A DNA stretch of 64,000 nt from an uncultured Bacteroidales bacterium (GCA_902800925.1 CADCGD010000003.1:18684-82683), one strand, 5' to 3'. Positions 27,481 through 35,099 are shown, counted from the stretch's first letter. Translations and numbers: made by a program. Notes: generated by a model from the letters alone, not told the origin.

Positions 27481-28528
27481 CTTTCGCTTCTTTTTTAGAC
27501 TTTTTAGGTTTGGGGGCCTTCTTGGGCTTTTCGGACTTTTCTGCCTTCTTAGGCTTTTCTTCCTTTTTGGGTTTTTCGATCTTTTCGGCCTTCTTGGGCT
27601 TTTGGACAGGCTCCGAAGCTGGAAGAACTTTAACCAGCGAGTCGTACTTCTGCCAGAACAGGTTGCGCACAACGGCTTCAATAGAGTCACTACGCTGCTT
27701 TTCAGCACGCTGAATACGTCTGTTCATAATGATATCATCGAGACGCTGCTGATATGGTACATCCACATCGTAACGCCAACGGTATTTGCTAGTTATTGGA
27801 TAATTGCCGAACCGATAGACAAAACCTATACGCAAATCATTAATGACTGGCATGACCGTCGTCTGCTGACGCGCTACTATCGGATAACAGTCATCCTGCG
27901 GATCATGACGGAAGGTGTCGTAGTTGGCAAAGGCCACTCCAATGGCAGTACCCAGTTCGAAGTCGAGTGTGTTGCCATTGGCAAAAGCATACATCGGACG
28001 GATGATGCCAAACAGCAGACCGCCTATCAGGGCTGAACCCTGGCGGCCCTCATCTCCGAACTTCAACGAGAAATTATTATAGGCCACGAAAGCACCACGA
28101 TAATAGGTTGTCGTAGGATGTTTGGAAACAGCCCGACGGGGAGACACCCAACGCTCCCACTTATGTTCCTTGGGGACGATATATTTCCCGTCAAGCAGTC
28201 TAATGCGGTAGTAGTTGCGAACCTCTGCACGCACCTCAGCGACATTGTAGACCACACCAGGTTTGAAGGTGTGACTCGACTGCCAGTTAGCACGGAGGTT
28301 CAGTCCCACGGCCCAACGGTTCCAGTTGTAGCGACGAAGGTCGAATTCCACACCAATATTCGGCACCAGCAACAGCCAGTCAACCGCATTAGTACGGAAT
28401 GACACCCTTTCCTTCATGGAAAGTGTATCAACCTTGTGACCTGTATCCATTCTCTGAGCCAACAACGACTCAGATAGAAATAGTAGTACGCACAGCCAGC
28501 AATATATTAGTAGTACATGATTTCTCAT
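27470..28528 (-). CDS. DUF3575-family protein with Lys/Pro-rich tail, first gene of the fimbrial locus
   Basis: A 352-residue protein. I start it at ATG 28528 (MRNHVLLIYCWLCVLLFLSE, signal peptide), 42 bp downstream of a well-formed promoter; the longer frame begins before a useful leader. The DUF3575 core shows VDWLLLVPNIGVEFDLRRYN and AEVRAEVRNYYR, with later barrel strands up to FVYRFGNYP. The last ~45 residues are a lysine/proline/glutamate tail built of repeated PKKAEK-type units, absent from the second DUF3575 protein at 21287; it could contact peptidoglycan or polyanions. It leads a run of nine minus-strand genes. Confidence 0.75.
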   Translation of the reverse strand: MRNHVLLIYCWLCVLLFLSESLLAQRMDTGHKVDTLSMKERVSFRTNAVDWLLLVPNIGVEFDLRRYNWNRWAVGLNLRANWQSSHTFKPGVVYNVAEVRAEVRNYYRIRLLDGKYIVPKEHKWERWVSPRRAVSKHPTTTYYRGAFVAYNNFSLKFGDEGRQGSALIGGLLFGIIRPMYAFANGNTLDFELGTAIGVAFANYDTFRHDPQDDCYPIVARQQTTVMPVINDLRIGFVYRFGNYPITSKYRWRYDVDVPYQQRLDDIIMNRRIQRAEKQRSDSIEAVVRNLFWQKYDSLVKVLPASEPVQKPKKAEKIEKPKKEEKPKKAEKSEKPKKAPKPKKSKKEAKDES

Positions 28529-28576
28529 ATATATTACCACCAAGTTACTCCCCAGCAGGGTTAGTAGATAGCGCGG

Positions 28577-28608
28577 CAAGGGTAAACATTATTTTTGAAA
28601 TCACCAAA
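28577..28608 (-). promoter_or_regulatory. Predicted promoter of the fimbrial/surface operon
   Basis: On the minus strand: TTTG (28608-28605), a 20-bp spacer, then TACCCTTG (28584-28577), one mismatch to TAnnTTTG. It would start transcription about 40 bp before the DUF3575 ATG at 28528. Confidence 0.6.
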
Positions 28609-28641
28609 ATAAAAATGATAAAAATTTTGCAACACATCTTT

Positions 28642-28735
28642 TAGTATGTCGTAAAGACTAAGACACAGAACGTTGTAACTTGCTGTATTTTCATCACTTA
28701 CAACGCTCTTGAAAGATTCTTTTTACGACATACTA
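28642..28735. repeat. Nested inverted repeat between divergent promoters
   Basis: Outer arms TAGTATGTCGTAAA (28642-28655) and TTTACGACATACTA (28722-28735) are perfect 14-bp complements. Inner arms CGTTGTAA (28671-28678) and TTACAACG (28698-28705) are perfect 8-bp complements. Gaps between outer and inner arms are 15 and 16 bp, so the structure is nearly symmetric. It lies between the fimbrial promoter and the M15 peptidase promoter, in a 300-bp gene-free stretch. Confidence 0.85.
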
Positions 28736-28742
28736 CGACATT

Positions 28743-28773
28743 TTTGATGACTTACCGATACTTCATACCTTTG
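28743..28773 (+). promoter_or_regulatory. Predicted promoter of the M15 peptidase/VapE island
   Basis: TTTG (28743-28746), 19-bp spacer, TACCTTTG (28766-28773): a full match to the Bacteroidetes sigma-ABfr consensus. It lies 55 bp before the peptidase ATG and 7 bp after the nested inverted repeat. Confidence 0.75.
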
Positions 28774-28828
28774 CATCGTCAATCTGGCCAGATAGACGAT
28801 ATGTTCAACAATTAATAAAGGAAAACGT

Positions 28829-29272
28829 ATGAAGACAATTGATTTAAATACAAAGCTCACGGAGAACTTCCGACTGGGTGAATTCATAGAAAGTGAGACG
28901 GCCCGCCGTCTGGGTATTGACAACACACCGCAGCTGTGGGACGTGGTGGTACACCTGCGCCAATTGTGCCGCGAGGTGCTGCAGCCACTGCGCGACCACG
29001 TCGGCCACCCCATCCGCATCAACAGCGGCTACCGCTGTGAACTGCTCAACAAAGCAGTCCATGGCGTGGAGAACTCGCAACATCTGTATGGCTGTGCGGC
29101 CGATCTGCATGTCCCGGACCTGGACACGGCACGCAAGTGGTACTATTGGATAGTGAACCACCTGGACTTCGACCAGTGCATCCTGGAACATAACCGTCGC
29201 GGTGCCTTCTGGATACATGTCAGCTACCGACCCGACTACCATGACAACCGCCACCAATCCTGGTTCTACTAA
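28829..29272 (+). CDS. M15-family peptidoglycan peptidase (D-Ala-D-Ala carboxypeptidase-like)
   Basis: A 147-residue protein covering just the M15A catalytic domain: INSGYRCELLNKAVHG (about residues 67-82), then SQHLYGCAADLHV (His and Asp zinc ligands, about 88-100) and FWIHVSY (third ligand His). There is no signal peptide, as in phage endolysin-like M15 enzymes, so it may reach the wall by lysis or a holin-like route. It precedes a zinc-ribbon protein, a VapE helicase and an HU-like protein, a grouping that recurs in Bacteroidetes with either M15 or amidase enzymes. AATAAAGGA just upstream could serve as the ribosome binding site. Confidence 0.85.
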   Translation: MKTIDLNTKLTENFRLGEFIESETARRLGIDNTPQLWDVVVHLRQLCREVLQPLRDHVGHPIRINSGYRCELLNKAVHGVENSQHLYGCAADLHVPDLDTARKWYYWIVNHLDFDQCILEHNRRGAFWIHVSYRPDYHDNRHQSWFY

Positions 29273-29315
29273 ATGCGCCATTTATTTTCTAAGGAACCTA
29301 GGAATCAAGGAATAG

Positions 29316-29513
29316 ATGAGACGACGTGATGAAGGAAAGCGACAGGCGACAAGCCTCGTCTGTCGCTGCTGCGGACAGGAGCTGCCCGTCAGCAAGTTCC
29401 GTCGCTATCCCACGGGGACCTACCGCCACACCTGCAACCACTGCTACTGGCTGCACCACGGCCAACCCACCCGCATGAGACGGATACTACGCGAACTGGA
29501 AGAGAGAGAATGA
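29316..29513 (+). CDS. Small zinc-ribbon-like protein
   Basis: A 65-residue basic protein with two CxxC knuckles, VCRCCGQELP and HTCNHCYWLH (about residues 16-25 and 37-46), which would bind one zinc. Many Arg residues at both ends suggest nucleic acid binding. It lies 43 bp after the M15 gene and 340 bp before the VapE gene, directly before the iteron array. It may recognise those repeats, but nothing in the sequence proves that. No family name recognised. Confidence 0.6.
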   Translation: MRRRDEGKRQATSLVCRCCGQELPVSKFRRYPTGTYRHTCNHCYWLHHGQPTRMRRILRELEERE

Positions 29514-29640
29514 AAAAATGCTTTCACCTTTCACCAACCTGGCGCAAAGCACGATAGAATAAGGGGTTGCGGGCAGGCGCGCGGCGCGCAGACGTTCCAC
29601 GAAGGTTTCACCAAGCATTCACTCAGCCTAAGCCAATACT

Positions 29641-29821
29641 GAGACAGCCCACCCCACTGACGAGACAGCTGTAGGCAGCAGAAAACGGTGAGCGTTTTGG
29701 GCAAAACGGTGAGCGCTTTTCGGAAAACGGTGAGCGTTTTTCCACGAGACAGCTATTCCCACAGATGAGACAGCTGTAGCCACAGACAAGACAGTTGTTC
29801 CTACTATTAGGACAGCTGTAG
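29641..29821. repeat. Two-motif iteron array on a 21-bp register
   Basis: Type A motif, consensus GAGACAGCTGTAG, starts at 29641 (partial), 29662, 29746, 29767, 29788 (variant AAGACAGTTGTTC) and 29809. Type B motif, AAAACGGTGAGCGYTTTT, starts at 29682, 29703 and 29724. All neighbouring units of one type are 21 bp apart and the A blocks before and after the B block stay in register (29662 to 29746 is 84 bp, 4 x 21). Order is A A B B B A A A A. Both motifs have dyad symmetry (ACAGCTGT; AAAACG...CGTTTT). The array ends 33 bp before the VapE ATG. The rest of this 341-bp gap (29514-29640) holds no gene, only a GC-rich palindrome (GCGCGCGGCGCGC, about 29579). Confidence 0.9.
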
Positions 29822-29854
29822 AGATGAAGTAATCAGTTATTAAAATGTAGAATT

Positions 29855-31924
29855 ATGAAACAGATAACAATCAGATACCGCAAGAGCGGCAAGACAATAG
29901 AGAAAACGATGAGCGTAAGCGAGTTTCACCAACTGCTTACAAGTGAAAAATATGTACGCCACGTGCGCGCGTTGCGTGCCATCGTGGGTACGGGAATCAA
30001 TATGGGTACGGGCGACATCCCAGAAGCCGACCGACTACCAGAGGTGCATGTCGCAGTAGGAGCATCAGGATATAGCGGACTGCTCATGTTGAGCCTGACC
30101 ATCACCGACCGAACTCCTCCGCTAGAGACTATGCGACACATCGTCGACATATTACCGCAGACTATCATGTCGTTTATCGGTTCTTCCGGTCGGACGTTGA
30201 AGGTGCTGACCAGCGTGTCACTTCCCGACGGTACGCTACCCACCGACACTCACGAGGCAGAACTGTTGCACCAGCACGCATGGGCAATGGCTGCAAAGTT
30301 TTACGAGGGACAGACAGGCATTGCCTGCGACCGTGTGGCACCACGTCTGCTGCGCGGCATACGACTCAGCTATGACCCCTCTGCACAGCTGAACACCCAT
30401 GCTGTTGCATTCGTCTTAGAACAGCCTGCAGAACCACTGGCCATAAGCTTGCGCCGACGCCGGACAGCAATACCAACGATGACCATAGACCGACTGCCAG
30501 ACTATGACGAACAGCACATGCAGATGACGCGCTTCCAGTTCTGTTATGCAGACATCATGAGTCGTAACTACGAAGAACTGGACGTCATGATGCAGGAGCT
30601 GGCCCGCAAGGCGATGAAGAACGGACTGGACGCAGAATTCTGCATCCACAGGCTGATGCACATGCACCAGTACAAGGACTACGAGATATTGGTGCGCCGT
30701 ACTTTCCGTAACGTCTATGGCATCTGTTTCCGTCATCCCGAGCGTATGAATAGCCCCAAAGAGAGTGCCTTGCCGCACTACACGCTCCAGATGGCCTTGC
30801 TGTGTCACTTCATGGAGCAACGCTACCTGCTGCGTCGTAACATGATTACTGACGGCATCGAATACATCGAACGGGGATCCGTCTGTTTCGATTGGCAACC
30901 ACTACGCAAGGAGGACATCAATAGCATTACCATGCAGGCATTGATGGAGGGTATTGAGGCATGGGATAAAGATGTTAAACGTTACGTCGAATCTTCCCAT
31001 GTGATGACGTATGACCCTATCGCAGACTTCCTGAATGAGTTGCCACAATGGGACGGCATAGACCGCATCAGCGAGTTGGCACGTCGGGTACCTGTTGACA
31101 ATCCCTCGTGGCCAGAAGACTTTGCTGTCTGGATGCGTGCCATGATGGCCCAATGGCTCCACCGCAACATACTGCATGGTAATGCCATGGTGCCATTGCT
31201 CATCGGTGCTCAAGGCGACGGTAAGTCAACGTTCTGCCGCCGTCTTCTACCTGACGAACTGGCAGATTACTATACCGATCGCATAGACTTTGCCAACCGG
31301 AACGTAGCAGAACGCATGCTGACACGCTTCTGTCTGATTAATATTGACGAGTACGACAGCCTGTCACACCAGCAGGGAGCCTTCTTGAAACACGTGCTAC
31401 AGAAAGCAGATGTAAAAACGCGCAAGTTGTATGACTCACAGATTCTCAACCGACAGCGTTACGCAACCTTCATCGCTACCACCAACGACCCTACCCCACT
31501 GACTGACTCGACAGGTTCTCGCCGTTTTATGTGTTTGCAACTTACAGGGCGCATTGACAATGAGAGTCCCATCAATCATCCGCAACTTTACGCACAGGTT
31601 AAGGCAGAACTGGATGCAGGACTGCCGTCGTGGTTCGACCATGAGCGTGAACAGCGCATTCAACAGCAGAACATCAACTTCCAGTTGCATGACAGCATGG
31701 AGGAAATCTTCTGCGAGATGTTTCGGAAGCCAGCAGACAAAGAGGAAGAGATGCTCATGAGCGCTGCACAGATCTTGTCTGCCATGAAGAAACGCTACGT
31801 CAGTGTAAAGACAGACAACTGTTGGGTTCAGCGACTCTCGAAGATGCTGGTCAGGAAACAGTTCGAACGTCACCACACCAACAGCAAGAATCTCTTTCGT
31901 GTAAGCCTGGTGGAAGGGAAGTGA
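29855..31924 (+). CDS. VirE_N/VapE-type SF3-like helicase (primase-associated)
   Basis: A 689-residue protein. Residues 1-200 resemble the BT4734-like VirE N-terminal domain. A VapE-type ATPase occupies about 390-620: Walker A GAQGDGKSTF (about 451-460), Walker B FCLINIDEYD, sensor ATTN in TFIATTNDPTP and a probable arginine finger TGSRRF. The C-terminus (about 625-689) is a basic winged-helix-like tail. Such proteins are replication initiator/helicases of phages, plasmids and satellite islands. The 21-bp iteron array just upstream strengthens the idea of an origin-associated helicase, but a chromosomal regulatory role is equally possible. Followed by an HU-like gene 70 bp downstream. Confidence 0.8.
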   Translation: MKQITIRYRKSGKTIEKTMSVSEFHQLLTSEKYVRHVRALRAIVGTGINMGTGDIPEADRLPEVHVAVGASGYSGLLMLSLTITDRTPPLETMRHIVDILPQTIMSFIGSSGRTLKVLTSVSLPDGTLPTDTHEAELLHQHAWAMAAKFYEGQTGIACDRVAPRLLRGIRLSYDPSAQLNTHAVAFVLEQPAEPLAISLRRRRTAIPTMTIDRLPDYDEQHMQMTRFQFCYADIMSRNYEELDVMMQELARKAMKNGLDAEFCIHRLMHMHQYKDYEILVRRTFRNVYGICFRHPERMNSPKESALPHYTLQMALLCHFMEQRYLLRRNMITDGIEYIERGSVCFDWQPLRKEDINSITMQALMEGIEAWDKDVKRYVESSHVMTYDPIADFLNELPQWDGIDRISELARRVPVDNPSWPEDFAVWMRAMMAQWLHRNILHGNAMVPLLIGAQGDGKSTFCRRLLPDELADYYTDRIDFANRNVAERMLTRFCLINIDEYDSLSHQQGAFLKHVLQKADVKTRKLYDSQILNRQRYATFIATTNDPTPLTDSTGSRRFMCLQLTGRIDNESPINHPQLYAQVKAELDAGLPSWFDHEREQRIQQQNINFQLHDSMEEIFCEMFRKPADKEEEMLMSAAQILSAMKKRYVSVKTDNCWVQRLSKMLVRKQFERHHTNSKNLFRVSLVEGK

Positions 31925-31933
31925 AAGGGACAG

Positions 31934-31950
31934 CAGCGGCCTTGCCGCTG
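31934..31950. repeat. Short GC hairpin after the VapE gene
   Basis: CAGCGGC-CTT-GCCGCTG, a 7-bp stem with a 3-base loop, 10 bp after the VapE stop. No T-run follows, so it is not a convincing terminator; it has the same stem/loop size as the REP-like hairpin at 13733-13749. Confidence 0.65.
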
Positions 31951-31994
31951 TAACCTTCAGAATAACAAATATTTACAACAAAAAGTGAAACGTG

Positions 31995-32372
31995 ATGGCA
32001 ATTTTTTATAGACTAGTTAGAGATGAGCGAAAGGACTCGCCCTACAAAGGAATGTATTTCGCAAGGGCCGTCAACCTCGGCACGATAGAGACCGACGAGT
32101 TGGCGCGCATCATTGAGCGCAACTGTAGTGTGAAACGCAGCGATGTGCTAGCCGTGCTGGCAGAGCTGAGCGATACCATCCGCCTGCTGCTGGCCGACTC
32201 GCACCGTGTGCGCATTGCCGGCATCGGCTCGCTGATGGTGGGCCTCAACGGTCGCCCGTGCAGCGACCCCACCAAGTATACCAACGACCACATCACCGGT
32301 CTGCACCTCTGCTTCAAACCGGAAAAGGAGCAACGCCTGACCGATGCCGACGTTGCTCCCTTGCCTCCGTAA
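31995..32372 (+). CDS. HU-family DNA-binding protein
   Basis: A 125-residue member of the Bacteroidetes HU-like family: ARAVNLGTIETDELARIIERNCSVKRSDVLAVLAEL is the helical dimer domain and VRIAGIGSLMVGLNG the start of the DNA-binding arm (about residues 72-86). The open frame includes a GTG just before the ATG at 31995; I use the ATG. HU-like genes of this kind commonly follow VapE and wall-hydrolase genes in Bacteroidetes islands. It could bend DNA at the iteron array upstream. Confidence 0.8.
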   Translation: MAIFYRLVRDERKDSPYKGMYFARAVNLGTIETDELARIIERNCSVKRSDVLAVLAELSDTIRLLLADSHRVRIAGIGSLMVGLNGRPCSDPTKYTNDHITGLHLCFKPEKEQRLTDADVAPLPP

Positions 32373-32384
32373 TATGTTATATGC

Positions 32385-32726
32385 TTAAGCAGCCTCGTAG
32401 ATGTAGTTGCGAAACATGCTGTCCTTGCTCTGTTCTGTGGCGTCAATATCGATGCTCTGTAGGGGCGAAACGGCTATCAGGTTGTTGGAATAGCGTGTAA
32501 GGTAGTTGATGCCCTCGACGGTGCTGATGCTACCATCGGTAGGCAGCGAGCGCACCACCTCCGACAGGAACTCGTATTCCTTCGGAGAAAACAGACCGCG
32601 CACGGCCTCCAGCTTCTGCTGCGAATAGCGCACGTCTACCTTGTCGCCATCGACAAATATTAGCCCAAGGCTGACACGCTCGGAAATCTCGGGGCGGATA
32701 ACCGCGTAAATGATGCTGTATTTCAT
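32385..32726 (-). CDS. DUF3037-family protein paired with HipA-like kinase
   Basis: A 113-residue protein starting at MKYSIIYAVIRPE, the typical DUF3037 opening, followed by SLGLIFVDGDKVDVRYSQQKLE and a helical C-terminus. I start it at 32726, 1 bp after the stop of the upstream HipA-like gene, which implies co-translation; an earlier in-frame ATG would overlap the kinase gene. DUF3037 proteins recurrently accompany HipA_2-type kinases, so the pair is probably one functional unit, perhaps toxin-antitoxin-like. The function of DUF3037 is not known. Confidence 0.7.
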   Translation of the reverse strand: MKYSIIYAVIRPEISERVSLGLIFVDGDKVDVRYSQQKLEAVRGLFSPKEYEFLSEVVRSLPTDGSISTVEGINYLTRYSNNLIAVSPLQSIDIDATEQSKDSMFRNYIYEAA

Positions 32727-32727
32727 A

Positions 32728-33528
32728 TTAACCAATGTTTTCGTTAAGACAATCCACAAAATTCTGCCAGACAGCTGCTGTCCAATGTTTGTCGGATAGC
32801 TGGTTCAGCTTTTCCTTGAGAGTTTCTGCTGGTACTTTCCATTCTTTCGGCATCTCATCCATAATCTCTTCAGCGGCGACGCTGATCTGGCTGAGATATT
32901 CATCATAGTCGGCCTTCAGGCGATCGGCCAAAGTGAGCACCATCTGGCGGTCTGCTACCTGAACCAGATGGTGGAACAGGTCCGACCACAGAATAGTGTC
33001 TGTCGAAGTGAGTTGTGATAGTGGGTATTCAAATGTTGCCGTGTTGAAGATGCAACCATAGTCGATGGATACCAACTGCTCGCGAGCCACGTTGTACATC
33101 AGGTTCGCATTATTTGCGTTGCGGTCCTCATTAGCCACCCAGAAGTCGAACAGTGCAATCTTCATCAGTTGGGCCAGCGTCTCAGCATTTGCGGGAACCT
33201 TGGAATAGGTAGAGGGCGTGATGTCGACCACGCTGTCCAACCAGCGGAAGCCTATCGATGGGGCAGAGAGGCTGTGAGATATGCTGATACCCTCCCAATG
33301 CGCAGGGCGAATAGTTACGAGAGCAATGTCGGGCGTTGTCAGGTGCCAAGCCTTAGCCAGCTTTGCTCCAATAAACTCGCAGGCCAGTTTGTAAGCTGTA
33401 GCAGACGATCGCATGTATTTGCAGACGTAGATATTTACGTCTGAACACATCACCATCACCGGTTCTTCGCCAGTGTGGAACTGCTGTTCTATTCGCTTGG
33501 CGCTGTATAGGGTTTGCATTGCCATCAT
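32728..33528 (-). CDS. HipA-like kinase (HipA_2 type)
   Basis: A 266-residue protein. The N-terminal half contains YVCKYMRSSATAYKLACEFIGAKLAKAW, and the kinase core is KIALFDFWVANEDRNANNANLMYN (catalytic Asp-x-x-x-x-Asn, about residues 130-155) followed by LVSIDYGCIFN, equivalent to the DFG metal-binding motif. It is shorter than true HipA and lacks the Gly-rich autophosphorylation loop in recognisable form. I place the start at 33528 because a TATATTTG -7 box (33569-33562) makes the upstream in-frame ATG at 33564 unusable. It is co-transcribed with DUF3037. Target unknown. Confidence 0.65.
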   Translation of the reverse strand: MMAMQTLYSAKRIEQQFHTGEEPVMVMCSDVNIYVCKYMRSSATAYKLACEFIGAKLAKAWHLTTPDIALVTIRPAHWEGISISHSLSAPSIGFRWLDSVVDITPSTYSKVPANAETLAQLMKIALFDFWVANEDRNANNANLMYNVAREQLVSIDYGCIFNTATFEYPLSQLTSTDTILWSDLFHHLVQVADRQMVLTLADRLKADYDEYLSQISVAAEEIMDEMPKEWKVPAETLKEKLNQLSDKHWTAAVWQNFVDCLNENIG

Positions 33529-33561
33529 CTTGTCTTCTTGGTTACACACGCTTTCACGCTG

Positions 33562-33569
33562 CAAATATA
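33562..33569 (-). promoter_or_regulatory. Predicted -7 box of the HipA-like/DUF3037 operon
   Basis: TATATTTG on the minus strand, 33 bp before the chosen ATG at 33528. No clear -33 box. The gap from here to the esterase stop (33570-33734) is AT-rich with short repeats of ATTATATGG and no visible gene. Confidence 0.6.
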
Positions 33570-33734
33570 CAACAATTTTCCGAAAGTTCTTCTTTCTTTA
33601 ACATATAATTATCATCTAATCGTCCATTAATTTCTCATTAATGAATAATTATATGGCCCATTATATGGTCATTACATGTTCAAGGAAATCCCAGAAAAAG
33701 ATATTAAAATGACACGCGAGTCATTATGAGTACA

Positions 33735-35042
33735 TTATCTTTTATTTGCCAATATCCAGTCCAACTGCTGGCGATTGGTGACGTTGCTGGTCCAGTGCTC
33801 GTTGACGGGGGTGATGAGGCTTTCCTTCTCACACTTCAGCAGGTTCCAGACAGCATAACTCGTGGTGGGCGGACAGGTATTGTCGTTATAGCCCCACGTC
33901 ATGTAGGTCTTGGCCTTGATGTAAGGTGCAAAACAGCAGACATCAAAGTAGGGCAACGTCTGCAAGTGTTGGGGAGTGAGGAATCCTTCGGCTTTTGAGA
34001 AGTGAGGATAGCCGTGGGTACGGCCTTCCTCGGCGGCTGCCGCCATATCACTGAGTGCGGGGTGGTTGGCCACACAGAGCGTCACACGAGGATCGAGGGC
34101 TGCGGCGATGAGCGACAAGGCGCCACCCTGACTGCCACCTTGGGCAATGACGTTCTTGCCGTCCCATTCAGGCAACGAGCAGAGGAAGTCGATGCAACGG
34201 ACAAGGCCCAGATAGACGTGCTTCATATAATAATGGTCACGACTGTCGATGCCCTGATAGAGATAGCCCTTCTCACGACCATCGAAAGCAGAGCGCACGT
34301 CGTTGAAATAAGACTCAGGCATCAGCGGGTTCATACCATGTATCTCGGTGATGAAGCGGATGACGCCGTTCTCCGGATAGTAGTCGCGCGAATTGGGTTC
34401 CTTGATGGTCTTCACACCAGCCCCTGGGGGACAAAGCACAACGGGGTGGCTGCCTGCCTTAGCGTTCTTCGGCATCATCAGCAGGCCGTAGAGTATCTGG
34501 TGCTGACGGTTCAGGTCCAGGCGCACGAGGTAGCAGTCGGTCTTGTCGGTGGTAAACTCCGGACAGGGTGTCTTCGTGAACTTCAGCGGATACTGGGCCG
34601 CCTCCTTCAGGTTGTCCTGCCAGAACTGCCAGAAGTCCTTTGGCTCCTTGGTGTAGGGCACAATCTTCTCGGGCGAGAAGCCAATCTTCACGTGATGCTG
34701 ATAGGTGGTTCCATCGAGCTTCATCGTCAGACGGATGTCGCGGAAGCAAGGCTTCTTTGCAGTCCCCGCTTTGATGACAGCGCGCCCGTTCTTCAACGTG
34801 ACAGTACCCTTGGTGTCGGTTTCCATCAGGTCATTGCCGATGGCATACTCCACCACACCGTCACGCGGTATACCGTACTTATAGAATTGTACCTCGACCG
34901 TGGCCTGCTCGCCCGTCTTGTAAAGCCAGTCGGCATGATTGGGAACGGTCACCCACAGATAGTCACTGCGATAAGGATAGTTTTCTGCGTGAAGACTAAC
35001 AAGTCCCAGCAGACAGATAATAATTGCAAGTAGTCGTTTCAT
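33735..35042 (-). CDS. Acetyl xylan esterase (CE7, cephalosporin-C deacetylase family)
   Basis: A 435-residue secreted esterase. The signal peptide is MKRLLAIIICLLGLVSLHAE; I start at 35042 because the longer frame runs through the promoter. After an N-terminal Ig-like region, the alpha/beta-hydrolase domain carries the nucleophile elbow VIAQGGSQGGALSL (Ser in GGSQG, about residue 295), an Asp region around KTYMTWGYNDNTCPP and a C-terminal His in VNEHWTSN. This is the AXE1 arrangement that removes acetyl groups from xylan or xylo-oligosaccharides. Adjacent glycan genes (GH31, GH127) support a plant-polysaccharide role. Confidence 0.85.
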   Translation of the reverse strand: MKRLLAIIICLLGLVSLHAENYPYRSDYLWVTVPNHADWLYKTGEQATVEVQFYKYGIPRDGVVEYAIGNDLMETDTKGTVTLKNGRAVIKAGTAKKPCFRDIRLTMKLDGTTYQHHVKIGFSPEKIVPYTKEPKDFWQFWQDNLKEAAQYPLKFTKTPCPEFTTDKTDCYLVRLDLNRQHQILYGLLMMPKNAKAGSHPVVLCPPGAGVKTIKEPNSRDYYPENGVIRFITEIHGMNPLMPESYFNDVRSAFDGREKGYLYQGIDSRDHYYMKHVYLGLVRCIDFLCSLPEWDGKNVIAQGGSQGGALSLIAAALDPRVTLCVANHPALSDMAAAAEEGRTHGYPHFSKAEGFLTPQHLQTLPYFDVCCFAPYIKAKTYMTWGYNDNTCPPTTSYAVWNLLKCEKESLITPVNEHWTSNVTNRQQLDWILANKR

Positions 35043-35071
35043 TTTTTGATGTAGTAGTTTGTTTGTGGGTG

Positions 35072-35079
35072 CAAAGTTA
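35072..35079 (-). promoter_or_regulatory. Predicted -7 box of the esterase gene
   Basis: TAACTTTG on the minus strand about 30 bp before the esterase ATG. It is back to back with the lpxE-like promoter at 35100-35129. Confidence 0.6.
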
Positions 35080-35099
35080 AGAAATTTCTGCGAAACCTG

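Noticed and set aside
27481-27708. Upstream extension of the DUF5119 gene (Arg/Pro/Ser-rich)
   Set aside because: It is a shifted reading of the Lys/Pro-rich tail of the preceding DUF3575 gene; the lipoprotein signal starts at 27480.
28642-28735. Invertible (phase-variable) promoter
   Set aside because: The arms are only 14 bp and close together, both predicted promoters lie outside them, and no recombinase gene is adjacent. I keep it as an operator or hairpin candidate.
29641-29821. CRISPR array
   Set aside because: Units are 21 bp with two motif types and no unique spacers, and there are no cas genes nearby.
34002-35033. 343-codon open frame on the plus strand
   Set aside because: It is the exact antisense of the acetyl xylan esterase, which has a signal peptide, catalytic motifs and a promoter; the antisense translation has no recognisable domain.
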